From Streptomyces sp. NRRL WC-3626 (GTDB lineage Bacteria > Actinomycetota > Actinomycetes > Streptomycetales > Streptomycetaceae): 64,000 nt of DNA. The notes below the pieces were generated by a model, which was not told the DNA's origin, did no database searches, and saw only the letters and a program-made list of their open reading frames with translations. The translations under genes and the position numbers were made by a program. The stretch spans positions 139,189 to 203,188 of the forward strand of contig NZ_JOCA01000014.1 of assembly GCF_000718785.1 (NCBI RefSeq), in the 5' to 3' direction. This document shows, piece by piece, positions 8,635 through 17,065 of this stretch; the first letter of the stretch is position 1; every line of letters begins with the position of its first letter.

Positions 8635-8647
8635 GTGAACGCTCACA
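8634..8647. promoter_or_regulatory. LacI-family operator (TGTGAACGCTCACA)
   Basis: TGTGA-acgc-TCACA is an inverted repeat with the central CG typical of LacI-family sites, and it differs by one base from the symmetric half-sites of the ideal lac operator core. It begins at the -10 element and lies 54 bases before the binding-protein start. The linked LacI gene (11831) is the obvious ligand-responsive repressor. Confidence 0.8.
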
Positions 8648-8701
8648 GAAGCATGGCTGGTTCTCGCAGCAGGCGAGGGCCCCAGGTCAGGGGAGAGTTC
8701 C

Positions 8702-10021
8702 ATGCCGTACACGAAGCGCCGTCGCCTCGTGAGTTCCGCCGTCGCGGTCGCGCTCGGCGCCACCGCACTCGCCGCCTGCGGCTCGTCGTCCGACGACGAC
8801 GCGGCGCAGTCGGGGCCGGTCTCACTGACGTACTGGACCTGGACCCCCGGCATGGACAAGGTCGTCGACCTGTGGAACAAGGGGCCGGGCAAGAAGGAGC
8901 AGATCACCGTCACGGTGAAGAAGCAGGCGTCCGGCGACACGCTGGTCACCAAGATCCTCACCGCGCACAAGGCCGGCAAGGCGCCCGACCTGGTGCAGGC
9001 CGAGTACCAGGCGCTGCCGACGCTGGTCAGCAATGACGCGCTCGCCGACATCGGTGACGACGTGGGCGACGCGAAGAGCAAGTTCGCCGACGGCGTCTGG
9101 CAGCAGACCACGCTCGGCACGGACGCCGTCTACGCGGTCCCGCAGGACATCGGGCCGATGATGTTCTACTACCGCGAGGACCTGTTCAAGGAGTACGGGC
9201 TCTCCGTCCCGGCCACCTGGGAGGAGTTCGCCGAGACGGCCCGCGCGCTGAAGAAGAAGGCGCCGGACAAGGATCTGACCACCTTCTCCGCCAACGACTC
9301 CGGCCTGTTCGCGGGCCTCGCCCAGCAGGCCGGCGCGCGGTGGTGGACCACCTCCGGCGACAAGTGGAAGGTCGGCATCGACGACGCGGCGACGAAGAGG
9401 GTCGCCGAGTTCTGGGGCGGTCTGGTCGAGGAGGGCGCCATCGACAACCAGCCGATGTACACGCCGGCCTGGAACAAGGCGCTGAACACCGGCAAGCAGA
9501 TCGCGTGGGTGAGCGCGGTGTGGGCGCCCGGCACGCTGACCACGGCCGCGCCGGACACCAAGGGCAAGTGGGCCATGGCCCCGCTCCCCCAGTGGGGTGA
9601 CGGCGAGAGCCGTACGGGCAGCTGGGGCGGTTCCTCGACCGGTGTCACCACCGACTCCGGGAACAAGGAGGCCGCCGCGAAGTTCGCCACCTGGCTGAAC
9701 ACCGACGGCGACGCCCTGAACGCGCTGGCGAAGGAGGGCGGCATCTATCCGGCCTCCACGTCGGCCCAGCTCAGCGGCGCCTTCACCACCGCGCCGGAGT
9801 ACTTCTCCAACCAGCCCGACTTCTACCGGAAGGCCGCCGACATCGCGGAGACCACCGCGCCGTCCGCCTGGGGCCCGAACGTCAACGTCGCCTACACGAC
9901 GTTCAGGGACGCCTTCGGCGCGGCCGCGAAGAACAAGTCGGGCTTCACCGCCGCCCTGACCACCATGCAGGAGGACACGGTCGCGGACCTGAAGAAGCAG
10001 GGCTTCGGGGTCGCGGAGTGA
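8702..10021 (+). CDS. ABC transporter sugar-binding lipoprotein
   Basis: Extracellular solute-binding protein of 439 residues (family 1, MalE-like). A lipoprotein signal peptide ends in the lipobox LAAC with the lipidated Cys at residue 26, followed by an Asp/Ser linker (GSSSDDDAAQ). The mature protein has the class I binding-protein fold, with PDLVQAEYQALP and the TWEEFAETARAL hinge-side helix characteristic of oligosaccharide binders. GGGGAGAGTTCC supplies the ribosome site before the ATG. It is the first gene of a four-gene operon with two permeases and a LacI repressor. Next to GH42 and GH53 genes, its likely ligand is galactobiose or a longer galacto-oligosaccharide. An ATPase is not encoded here; a shared MsiK-type ATPase elsewhere would be needed. 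Confidence 0.92.
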   Translation: MPYTKRRRLVSSAVAVALGATALAACGSSSDDDAAQSGPVSLTYWTWTPGMDKVVDLWNKGPGKKEQITVTVKKQASGDTLVTKILTAHKAGKAPDLVQAEYQALPTLVSNDALADIGDDVGDAKSKFADGVWQQTTLGTDAVYAVPQDIGPMMFYYREDLFKEYGLSVPATWEEFAETARALKKKAPDKDLTTFSANDSGLFAGLAQQAGARWWTTSGDKWKVGIDDAATKRVAEFWGGLVEEGAIDNQPMYTPAWNKALNTGKQIAWVSAVWAPGTLTTAAPDTKGKWAMAPLPQWGDGESRTGSWGGSSTGVTTDSGNKEAAAKFATWLNTDGDALNALAKEGGIYPASTSAQLSGAFTTAPEYFSNQPDFYRKAADIAETTAPSAWGPNVNVAYTTFRDAFGAAAKNKSGFTAALTTMQEDTVADLKKQGFGVAE

Positions 10022-10944
10022 GGTCCACGCCCCGCCGGACGTCGTACGGGGTCAAGGGGGCCCCGTACGCGTTCCTGATACCCGCCGGTCTGTTGTTCCT
10101 CCTGTTCTTCGCGCTGCCCATCGGGTACGCCGTCTGGCTCAGCTTCCGCAAGGTGCGGGTCTCCGGGCTCGGCCTCGGTGCCGGCGCCCGCGAGGAGGTC
10201 TGGGCCGGTCTGGAGAACTACACCGGCGCCCTGTCCGACAGCGAGCTGCTGGACGGCGCGCTGCGGGTGCTCGGTTACGGCTGCATCGTGGTACCGGTGA
10301 TGCTGGGCCTGGCCCTGGTGTTCGCGCTGATGCTCGACTCCGAGCGGGTGCGGCTGGCGCCCGTCACCCGGCTCGCGATCTTCCTGCCGTACGCGATCCC
10401 CGGTGTCGTGGCGGCCCTGCTGTGGGGCTTCCTGTATCTGCCGGACGTGAGCCCGTTCTACTTCGTGCTCGACAGGTTCGGTCTGCCACAGCCGGATCTG
10501 CTGGACGGCGGGCCGCTGTATCTGGCGCTGTCGAACATCGCCGTCTGGGGCGGCACCGGCTTCAACATGATCGTCATCTACACCGCGCTGCGGGCCATCC
10601 CCGCCGAGGTGTACGAGGCGGCCAGGCTGGACGGGGCCACGCCGCTGCAGACCGCGCTGCGGATCAAGATCCCGATGGTGGCGCCCTCGCTGGTGCTGAC
10701 CTTCTTCTTCTCGATCATCGCGACGCTCCAGGTGTTCAGCGAACCGACCACGCTCAAGCCGCTCACCAACTCCGTGTCCACCACCTGGAGTCCGCTGATG
10801 AAGGTGTACCAGGACGCCTTCGGCAACGGCGACATCTACGCGGCCGCCGCACAGGCCACCCTGATCGCGCTCGCCACGCTGGTGCTGTCCTTCGGGTTCC
10901 TGCGGGCCGCCAACCGACGCAGCAAGCAGGAGGCGGCCCGATGA
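10018..10944 (+). CDS. Sugar ABC transporter permease (MalF-like)
   Basis: Inner-membrane permease of 308 residues with six predicted helices. The first is LIPAGLLFLLFFALPIGYAVWL (about 21-42). The cytoplasmic EAA loop reads EVYEAARLDGATPLQTALRIKI (about 194-215), the contact site for the ATPase. The GTG start overlaps the binding-protein stop (GTGA), so expression is coupled. There is a periplasmic insertion between the first two helices, as is usual in CUT1-family MalF proteins. It pairs with the next gene to form the channel. Confidence 0.92.
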   Translation: MRSTPRRTSYGVKGAPYAFLIPAGLLFLLFFALPIGYAVWLSFRKVRVSGLGLGAGAREEVWAGLENYTGALSDSELLDGALRVLGYGCIVVPVMLGLALVFALMLDSERVRLAPVTRLAIFLPYAIPGVVAALLWGFLYLPDVSPFYFVLDRFGLPQPDLLDGGPLYLALSNIAVWGGTGFNMIVIYTALRAIPAEVYEAARLDGATPLQTALRIKIPMVAPSLVLTFFFSIIATLQVFSEPTTLKPLTNSVSTTWSPLMKVYQDAFGNGDIYAAAAQATLIALATLVLSFGFLRAANRRSKQEAAR

Positions 10945-11834
10945 GTTCTGTGGCCCTGCGCAAGGCCGAGCCCGCGGCCGGCACCACCCGGGGCCCGGCG
11001 CGCCCCCGCAGGATCGCGCTGGTCCCGACCCTGACCCTGCTGCTCGGCGCGGTCTACTGTCTGCTGCCGGTCGCCTGGGTGGTCATCGCGTCCACCAAGT
11101 CCGGCTCGGAGCTGTTCTCCACCTTCACGTTCTGGCCCGGCACCGGCTTCGCCGACAACGTCGCCGACCTCAGCGCCTACCGCGACGGCGTCTACTGGCA
11201 GTGGATGGGCAACTCCGCCCTGTACGCCGGGCTGGGCGCGCTGCTGTCGACGTGTGTGTCGGCGGTCAGCGGCTACGCGCTGGCGGTCTACCGCTTCCGG
11301 GGCCGCGAGTCGCTGTTCAACGTGCTGCTCGCGGGGGTGCTGATGCCGCCGGTGATCCTCGCCATCCCCCAGTATCTGCTGCTGGCGAAGGCCGACCTCA
11401 CGGACTCCTATCTGTCCGTGCTGCTGCCGCAGATCCTCTCCCCGTACGGCGTCTACCTCGCGCGGATCTACGCCGCGGCCGCGGTGCCGTCGGACGTGGT
11501 GGAGGCCGGGCGGATGGACGGCGCGGGCGAGTGGCGGATCTTCTCCCGGGTGGCGCTGCCGATGATGGTGCCGGGACTGGTGACGGTGTTCCTGTTCCAG
11601 TTCGTGGCGATCTGGAACAACTTCCTGCTGCCGTACATCATGCTCAGCGACGACGAGAAGTTCCCGATCACCCTCGGTCTGTACACGCTGCTGGAACAGG
11701 GCGCGAACACGCCGGCGCTGTACACCCTGGTGATCACGGGGGCGTTCCTCGCGGTGTTCCCGCTGGTCGCGCTGTTCCTGGTCATCCAGCGGTTCTGGAG
11801 TCTGGATCTGCTCTCCGGGGCCGTAAAGTCATGA
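10941..11834 (+). CDS. Sugar ABC transporter permease (MalG-like)
   Basis: Second channel subunit, 297 residues. An Arg-rich cytoplasmic leader precedes helix 1 (VPTLTLLLGAVYCLLPVAWVVI). The EAA loop is VVEAGRMDGAGEWRIFSRVALP. Helices 2-5 follow the CUT1 MalG pattern (SALYAGLGALLSTCVSAVSGYALAVYRF is split between helix 2 and its loop). The ATG overlaps the previous stop by four bases (ATGA) and its own stop overlaps the LacI gene in the same way. It is co-transcribed and co-translated with the binding protein and the first permease. Confidence 0.92.
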   Translation: MSSVALRKAEPAAGTTRGPARPRRIALVPTLTLLLGAVYCLLPVAWVVIASTKSGSELFSTFTFWPGTGFADNVADLSAYRDGVYWQWMGNSALYAGLGALLSTCVSAVSGYALAVYRFRGRESLFNVLLAGVLMPPVILAIPQYLLLAKADLTDSYLSVLLPQILSPYGVYLARIYAAAAVPSDVVEAGRMDGAGEWRIFSRVALPMMVPGLVTVFLFQFVAIWNNFLLPYIMLSDDEKFPITLGLYTLLEQGANTPALYTLVITGAFLAVFPLVALFLVIQRFWSLDLLSGAVKS

Positions 11835-12862
11835 CCATGAGCAACACGGGGGGCCGGCGCAAGCCGCCGACGATCCACGACGTGGCGCGCGAGGCCGGTG
11901 TCTCGCGCGGCACCGTCTCGCGGGTGCTCAACGGCGGCCACTACGTCAGCCCCGCCGCGGCGGAGTCCGTGAACGCCGCCATCCGCAGGACGGGGTACGT
12001 CGTGAACCGGCACGCCCGTTCGCTGATCACCGGCCGGTCGGACTCGGTGGGGTTTCTGCTCACCGAGCCCCAGGAGCGGTTCTTCGAGGACCCCAACTTC
12101 AATGTGCTGCTGCGGGGTTGTACGCAGGCGCTGGCCGCTCACGACGTGCCGCTGCTGCTGATGCTGGCCGGCACGGACGACGAACGGCGGCGTATCACGC
12201 GGTACATCACCGCCGGGCACGTCGACGGGGTGCTGCTGGTGTCCAGTCACTCGGGTGACCCGGTGGCGGAGGAGCTGCGGGCGGCCGGGGTGCCGCTGGT
12301 GGCGTGCGGGAAGCCGATCGGGCTGGGTTCGAAGGTGAGTTATGTGGCCGCCGACGACCGGGACGGCGCGCGGGACATGGTGCGGCATCTGCTGGCGCTG
12401 GGGCGGCGGCGGATCGGCGTGGTGACCGGCCCGCCGGACACGCCGGGCGGTGTGGAGCGTCTGGCCGGGTACCGGGAGGTGCTCGCCGAGGCGGGTGTGG
12501 AGGCCGACGAGCGGCTGGTGGTCTCCGGGGACTACAGCAGGGCCAGCGGTGAGGCGGGCGCGGAGCGGCTGCTGGCGCGGGTCCCGGACATGGACGCGGT
12601 GTTCGTCGCCTCCGATCTGATGGCCCAGGGTGTGCTCACCGCGCTGCAGCGGTCGGGGCGACGGGTGCCCGAGGACGTGGCGGTCGGCGGTTTCGACGAC
12701 TCCCCGGCGGCCGTCGCCGCGAGTCCGGAGCTCACCACGATCCGCCAGCCGTGGGACCGCATCAGTACGGAGATGGTGCGGGTGCTGCTGGCCCAGATCG
12801 GCGGCGAGGACCCGGCTGCGGTGATCCTGCCGACGGAGCTGGTGAAGCGGGACTCGACGTAG
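11831..12862 (+). CDS. LacI-family repressor of the galactan locus
   Basis: Repressor of 343 residues with an N-terminal LacI HTH (TIHDVAREAGVSRGTVSRVL, about 14-33), a hinge helix and a periplasmic-binding-protein-like sensor domain (about 70-343) containing GVLLVSSHSGDPVAEEL and VGGFDDSPAAVAASPELTTI. The ATG at 11831 overlaps the permease stop by four bases, and the run-on GSQ-like linker is absent. It closes the transporter operon, so the operator at 8634 would give negative autoregulation together with transporter control. The inducer is probably galactose or a galacto-oligosaccharide; this is inferred from the neighbours. Confidence 0.93.
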   Translation: MTMSNTGGRRKPPTIHDVAREAGVSRGTVSRVLNGGHYVSPAAAESVNAAIRRTGYVVNRHARSLITGRSDSVGFLLTEPQERFFEDPNFNVLLRGCTQALAAHDVPLLLMLAGTDDERRRITRYITAGHVDGVLLVSSHSGDPVAEELRAAGVPLVACGKPIGLGSKVSYVAADDRDGARDMVRHLLALGRRRIGVVTGPPDTPGGVERLAGYREVLAEAGVEADERLVVSGDYSRASGEAGAERLLARVPDMDAVFVASDLMAQGVLTALQRSGRRVPEDVAVGGFDDSPAAVAASPELTTIRQPWDRISTEMVRVLLAQIGGEDPAAVILPTELVKRDST

Positions 12863-12996
12863 AAGGCCCCCGGCGGACGAAGCCCCCGGACGGCCGAGGC
12901 GGTCAGGATCGGAGAAGCCGGGTGGCCCTCCCCCGGCCTAACGTGAGGTCATCGGCGCACACCGGGCGCCGGCCCCGCTTCGAGGAGGAGTACGCC

Positions 12997-13347
12997 ATGA
13001 CCCACGCGCTGAAGACCATCGTCTACCCCGTGAAGGACGTCGGCCCGGCGAAGGAGCTGTTCCGGACGCTGCTCGGGACGGAGCCGTACGCGGACGAGCC
13101 GTACTACGTCGGGTTCCGGACCGGCACCCATGAGATCGGTCTGGACCCGCACGGTCACGGCAAGGGCATGACCGGGCCGGTGCCCTACTGGACCGTGTCC
13201 GACATCCGGGCGACCCTGGCCCGGCTGCTGGAGGCGGGTGCGAAGCCGCTGCAGGACGTCCAGGACGTGGGCGGCGGCACGCTGATCGCCGCCGTGCAGG
13301 ACCCGGACGGCAACCTCGTCGGTCTGTTCCAGGAAGGTGCCGCCTGA
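12997..13347 (+). CDS. VOC (glyoxalase/bleomycin-resistance) family protein
   Basis: Single-domain protein of 116 residues with the beta-alpha-beta-beta-beta VOC repeat: KTIVYPVKDVGPAKELFRTLLGT at the N-terminus and AAVQDPDGNLVGLFQ at the C-terminus. The latter D-P-D-G-N is the usual VOC turn and the L-x-G-L-F-Q that follows replaces the metal-binding Glu strand. The ATG at 12997 follows CGAGGAGGAG. The substrate is unknown. The next gene, a MarR regulator 62 bases downstream with its own dyad, may be co-regulated with it. Confidence 0.83.
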   Translation: MTHALKTIVYPVKDVGPAKELFRTLLGTEPYADEPYYVGFRTGTHEIGLDPHGHGKGMTGPVPYWTVSDIRATLARLLEAGAKPLQDVQDVGGGTLIAAVQDPDGNLVGLFQEGAA

Positions 13348-13384
13348 CCTGCCGCCGAGGGTGATCCTTGCGCGGTCATTGAAT

Positions 13385-13408
13385 CTCGAACAAGTGTTAC
13401 GGTTCGAG
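13385..13408. promoter_or_regulatory. Inverted repeat ahead of the MarR gene
   Basis: CTCGAAC at 13385-13391 and GTTCGAG at 13402-13408 form a perfect 7-bp dyad with a 10-base spacer, ending one base before the marR ATG. Position and symmetry fit an autoregulatory MarR operator. Confidence 0.6.
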
Positions 13409-13409
13409 T

Positions 13410-13796
13410 ATGGCAGCGAAGACCGAGGCGCGGCTCGAGGAACGGTGGCGGGAGATCCTCACGGTGCACGCGCGCACCCTGGGCGAGATCGACCGCGCAC
13501 TGCATCCGTACGGTCTCGGCGCCTCCGACTTCGAGGTGCTCGACCTGCTCGCGACCGCGACGCCCCGGGACGGGGAACACTGCCGGGTGCAGAACCTGGT
13601 GGGCCGTCTCCACCTCAGCCAGAGCGCGCTGTCCCGCCTGATCGCCCGTCTGGAGAAGGACGGCCTGGTCGAGCGCAGCCTGTGCCTGGAGGACCGGCGC
13701 GGCGTCTATGTACGGCTCACCGGCAAGGGCCGCGAGCTGCACGGCGAGGTGCTCCCGCTGCAGCGCGCGGCGCTGGCCCGCACGCTGGGCGAGTAG
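13410..13796 (+). CDS. MarR-family transcriptional regulator
   Basis: Compact MarR protein of 128 residues: dimerisation helix at the N-terminus (EERWREILTVHARTLGEIDRAL), winged helix with VQNLVGRLHLSQSALSRLIARL as the recognition unit (about 62-83), and wing strands around DGLVERSLCLEDRRGVYVRLT. The C-terminal helix is short, so it is at the small end for the family. The ATG is nearly leaderless relative to the dyad at 13385-13408. The gene converges on the SseB-like gene, with a shared hairpin between them. The effector is unknown; the adjacent VOC protein suggests a link to toxic small molecules. Confidence 0.87.
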   Translation: MAAKTEARLEERWREILTVHARTLGEIDRALHPYGLGASDFEVLDLLATATPRDGEHCRVQNLVGRLHLSQSALSRLIARLEKDGLVERSLCLEDRRGVYVRLTGKGRELHGEVLPLQRAALARTLGE

Positions 13797-13820
13797 GGCC
13801 TGTCCGGCGGATCAGGCCCT
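13795..13820. terminator. Bidirectional hairpin between marR and the SseB-like gene
   Basis: AGGGCCTG at 13795-13802 pairs with CAGGCCCT at 13813-13820 with a ten-base loop. It covers the marR stop and ends three bases before the convergent gene. Confidence 0.6.
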
Positions 13821-13823
13821 GGG

Positions 13824-14231
13824 TCACGGACGGGCGAGGAGTGTGCGCACCCCCTCCGAGGTGAGCGTCAGGCGGTGCTCGGAGCTGCCGTCGATGGTGA
13901 GGGACAGGTCCTCGGCCGGCCACTGGGCGGCGAGCGCGCCGAGCGGGACCAGCCGGTAGCGGGAGACGAACGGCAGCAGTCCGGCCATCTCCAGTTCGGA
14001 TGTGAACACGGGCACCACCTGGTTGCCGCCCGGCTGCTCCAGCACCGGCAGGGCGACCGCGCCGGGGTCGGCGGCCTCCTCGTCGCCCGCGTCGTCCGGC
14101 ACCGGGATCAGCACATCACTGTTGGCGAGGGCGTCCAGCGCCGTCGTGTCCTGCGTGTTCTCCGACAGGGCGTCCAGGGCCCGCTGCGCGGGCGTGGTGG
14201 GGGCGTTGTTCTCGTGCGCGGGTGTGTCCAT
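13824..14231 (-). CDS. SseB-domain protein
   Basis: Acidic protein of 135 residues. The N-terminal third is low-complexity and helical (THENNAPTTPAQ-like, with ALDALANSDVLIPV). The rest matches the SseB N-terminal domain: NSDVLIPVPDD, then LPVFTSELEM-type strand VVPVFTSELEMAGLLPF, then LTIDGSSEHRLTLTSEGVRTL. Streptomyces carries many such proteins of unknown role. The ATG at 14231 was chosen because upstream sequence in the same frame is unlike coding sequence. It is divergent from the GAPDH gene across 198 bases. Confidence 0.7.
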   Translation of the reverse strand: MDTPAHENNAPTTPAQRALDALSENTQDTTALDALANSDVLIPVPDDAGDEEAADPGAVALPVLEQPGGNQVVPVFTSELEMAGLLPFVSRYRLVPLGALAAQWPAEDLSLTIDGSSEHRLTLTSEGVRTLLARP

Positions 14232-14429
14232 GGCAGATTCCCTGGTAGCGGCGGTCGTACGGGCCCACCCGGGACAGGATCCGGCCCGGGCACGGTGCTG
14301 CACGCGTACCCGTTCGCCTCTCGCGCAACCCCTCGATTCACGGCGTTCACCTGCCGTTCGGCACCCCCCGGGGCCCCGACAGTCCGCATGGCTATCATAT
14401 GAGCACCCTCTAGCTCGAAAGATGATCCT

Positions 14430-15875
14430 GTGACTGTCAACGAAGACTCGTTCACCCATTGGAAACACCGCGAGGAGATCGCGGAGTCGATGATCCCGAT
14501 CATCGGGAAGCTGCACCGGGAGCGGGACGTGACCGTCCTGCTGCACAGTCGCTCCCTGGTGAACAAGTCAGTGGTCAGCATCCTCAAGACCCACCGATTC
14601 GCCCGGCAGATCGCCGGCGAGGAGCTCTCGGTCACCGAGACGCTGCCGTTCCTCCAGGCGCTCACCGCGCTCGACCTCGGCCCGTCCCAGATCGACATCG
14701 GCCTGCTCGCCGAGGCCCACCGGGCCGACGACCGGGGTCTGTCGGTGGCCGAGTTCACCGCCGAGGCCGTCGCCGGCGCGACCGGCGCCGACAAGATCGA
14801 CCGCCGTGAGCCGCGTGACGTGGTCCTGTACGGCTTCGGCCGCATCGGGCGGCTGCTGGCCCGGCTGCTCATCGAGAAGTCGGGGTCGGGCAACGGGCTG
14901 CGGCTGCGCGCGATCGTGGTCCGCCGGGGCGGCGAGCAGGACATCGTCAAGCGGGCCTCGCTGCTGCGCCGCGACTCCGTGCACGGCCAGTTCCAGGGCA
15001 CCATCACCGTCGACGAGGCGAACAGCACGATCGTCGCCAACGGCAACACCATCAAGGTGATCTACGCGGGCGACCCGACGGAGATCGACTACACGGCGTA
15101 CGGCATCAAGAACGCCATCCTCATCGACAACACCGGCATCTGGCGCGACCGCGAGGGGCTCTCGCTGCATCTGCGCCCCGGCATCGACAAGGTGGTGCTG
15201 ACCGCGCCCGGCAAGGGCGACGTGCCCAACATCGTGCACGGCGTCAACCACGACACCCTCAAGCCGGACGAGCGGATCCTGTCCTGCGCGTCCTGCACCA
15301 CCAACGCGATCGTGCCGCCGCTGAAGGCGATGGCGGACGAGTACGGGGTGCTGCGCGGGCATGTGGAGACGGTGCACTCGTTCACCAACGACCAGAATCT
15401 GCTGGACAATTACCACAAGTCGGAGCGCCGGGGCCGGTCGGCGCCGCTGAACATGGTGATCACCGAGACGGGTGCCGCGTCCGCCGTCGCCAAGGCACTG
15501 CCCGACCTCGACGCGACCATCACCGGCAGCTCGATCCGCGTTCCCGTACCGAACGTCTCGATCGCCATCCTCAACCTCCAACTGGGCCGCGCGGCCGACC
15601 GCCAGGAGGTTCTGGAGCATCTGCGGAACGTGTCGCTGACCTCGCCGCTGAAGCGCCAGATCGACTTCATCAGCGCGCCCGACGCGGTCTCCAGCGACTT
15701 CGTCGGCTCCCGCCACGCGTCGATCGTCGACGCGGGCGCGCTGAAGGTCGAGGGCGACAACGCGATCCTCTACCTCTGGTACGACAACGAGTTCGGCTAC
15801 TCCTGCCAGGTGGTCCGCGTCGTCCAGTACGTTTCCGGGGTGGAGTACCCGACCTACCCGGCTCCGGCGGTCTGA
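14430..15875 (+). CDS. gap: Glyceraldehyde-3-phosphate dehydrogenase, long form with N-terminal extension
   Basis: Protein of 481 residues, about 140 longer than standard GAPDH. The dehydrogenase core begins at about residue 130 with the NAD(P)-binding YGFGRIGR. The catalytic Cys289 sits in SCASCTTNA, and the C-terminal substrate domain includes NDQNLLDNYH and WYDNEFGYSCQVV. The first 125 residues form a helical extension (WKHREEIAESMIPIIGKLHRERDVTVLL...) shared with other long Gap proteins in actinobacteria and proteobacteria; its function is unclear. A GTG start at 14430 is used. The cofactor cannot be settled from sequence alone. A stable hairpin at 15921 ends the unit, which appears monocistronic. 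Confidence 0.93.
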   Translation: MTVNEDSFTHWKHREEIAESMIPIIGKLHRERDVTVLLHSRSLVNKSVVSILKTHRFARQIAGEELSVTETLPFLQALTALDLGPSQIDIGLLAEAHRADDRGLSVAEFTAEAVAGATGADKIDRREPRDVVLYGFGRIGRLLARLLIEKSGSGNGLRLRAIVVRRGGEQDIVKRASLLRRDSVHGQFQGTITVDEANSTIVANGNTIKVIYAGDPTEIDYTAYGIKNAILIDNTGIWRDREGLSLHLRPGIDKVVLTAPGKGDVPNIVHGVNHDTLKPDERILSCASCTTNAIVPPLKAMADEYGVLRGHVETVHSFTNDQNLLDNYHKSERRGRSAPLNMVITETGAASAVAKALPDLDATITGSSIRVPVPNVSIAILNLQLGRAADRQEVLEHLRNVSLTSPLKRQIDFISAPDAVSSDFVGSRHASIVDAGALKVEGDNAILYLWYDNEFGYSCQVVRVVQYVSGVEYPTYPAPAV

Positions 15876-15920
15876 CCACTCCGGAAGGCGGCAAGCGGAA
15901 CGCGGACGGAACGAGGGTGC

Positions 15921-15944
15921 GGGGCCGGTGAGATGTCCGGCCCC
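15921..15944 (+). terminator. Hairpin terminator after gap
   Basis: GGGGCCGG at 15921-15928 pairs with CCGGCCCC at 15937-15944 across an eight-base loop, 46 bases after the gap stop. Confidence 0.7.
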
Positions 15945-16007
15945 GCCCCGGTCTGCCCGCGCTACCGACGGTAAGGGGCAGATCGATAACGATCATCCCC
16001 GTCCGGG

Positions 16008-16035
16008 TTGCCTTGGCACGCGAAGTTCCTAGTCT
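16008..16035 (+). promoter_or_regulatory. Candidate promoter with upstream dyad for the unknown gene at 16042
   Basis: TTGCCT (16008-16013), a 16-base spacer and TAGTCT (16030-16035) lie six bases before the ATG, implying a very short or leaderless mRNA. A GATCG-ataa-CGATC dyad at 15981-15994 lies just upstream. Confidence 0.45.
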
Positions 16036-16041
16036 TCCCGC

Positions 16042-17004
16042 ATGGCTCTCTTCAGCAGTCGCACCAGCCGACGTCCCCGGATAGCACCCGCCCTCGACGA
16101 TGCCGAACTCACCCGCGTACTAGGAAAGTTGAGCAAGCGGAACGGGGGCGGCAAGACCGCGGACGTGACCCTCGTGTCCGCGCTGCTGGAGGAGACCGGC
16201 GACGACTGGGACCGGCGCGGGCACCGGATGTCCGTACTGGCCGAGGCGACCGCCGACGTGGGGATCGCGACGGCGTGGCTGAGCCGGGAGCCGGCGAGTC
16301 CGGACGCCCTGCTGTTGCACTCCTGGGCCGGACTGGCCCGCGGTCTGCGGGACGGACACCTTGAGGACGCCGGGCGGTTGATCGGCCAGTGCCACGAGGC
16401 CGCCGAGCGAAGACCTGAGGATCCGCTTCCGTGGGTCGTCCTGCTCGGGGTGTCCCGGATCGAGCGCTACGGCCAGAACGACGTCAACGCCATCTGGCGG
16501 GAGGCCACCGGGCGCGACCGCTGGCACCGCGAGGCGTATCTGCAGATGCTCGCGTATCTGTCCCCGGAGGAGGGCGGCTCCAGCGCGGCCGTACTCGACT
16601 TCGTCGACGTGGTGCGCACCCGGATACCGGCCAACGCGCCCTGCGCCGCCGTTGAGTTGACCGCCGCCGTACGGCAGTACCAGGGGCTGCTCGCACAGGG
16701 CGGGGTGCGGGCCATGACCGCCGGTCAGCTGTGGGAGGGCGGCCAGATCGCGGCCGCGCTGGAGCAGGCGGCCGCGCTGTGGGCGAAACCGGGCTTCTTC
16801 CAGCACGCGGCGGCGCAGGCCGACCTGAACGTGCTGGCGTACGCGCTGTGCGCGGCCGGCCGCGCCGCCGACGCGCACCCGGTCTTCCAGACCCTCCAGG
16901 GCATGGCCACCCCCTGGCCCTGGGACGCCGACGGCCCCGCCCTCCAACGCTACGAACAACACCAGTCCAAGTCCGAACGAGGCCGCGGCATCGGCACCCC
17001 GTAG
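16042..17004 (+). CDS. Conserved-looking protein of unknown function, helical repeat type
   Basis: I do not recognise a characterised family. The protein has 320 residues, a basic N-terminus (SRTSRRPRIAP) and an otherwise Ala/Leu-rich helical composition, with segments such as LLHSWAGLARGLRDGHLEDAG, LPWVVLLGVSRIERYGQNDVN and AQADLNVLAYALCAAGRAADA that look like TPR/HEAT-like helical hairpins. W-x-x-A-x-G-R-D-x-W-H-R-E-A-Y-L-Q-M-L stands out as a conserved-style core. There is no signal peptide or membrane span. It stands alone between the gap terminator and a palindrome cluster, so context gives no function. Confidence 0.72.
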   Translation: MALFSSRTSRRPRIAPALDDAELTRVLGKLSKRNGGGKTADVTLVSALLEETGDDWDRRGHRMSVLAEATADVGIATAWLSREPASPDALLLHSWAGLARGLRDGHLEDAGRLIGQCHEAAERRPEDPLPWVVLLGVSRIERYGQNDVNAIWREATGRDRWHREAYLQMLAYLSPEEGGSSAAVLDFVDVVRTRIPANAPCAAVELTAAVRQYQGLLAQGGVRAMTAGQLWEGGQIAAALEQAAALWAKPGFFQHAAAQADLNVLAYALCAAGRAADAHPVFQTLQGMATPWPWDADGPALQRYEQHQSKSERGRGIGTP

Positions 17005-17065
17005 CAGCACCCAGCCCCACGCGGCTACGGTCAGCGGCCGCACCTGCGAGCAACTGCCGCAGCGC

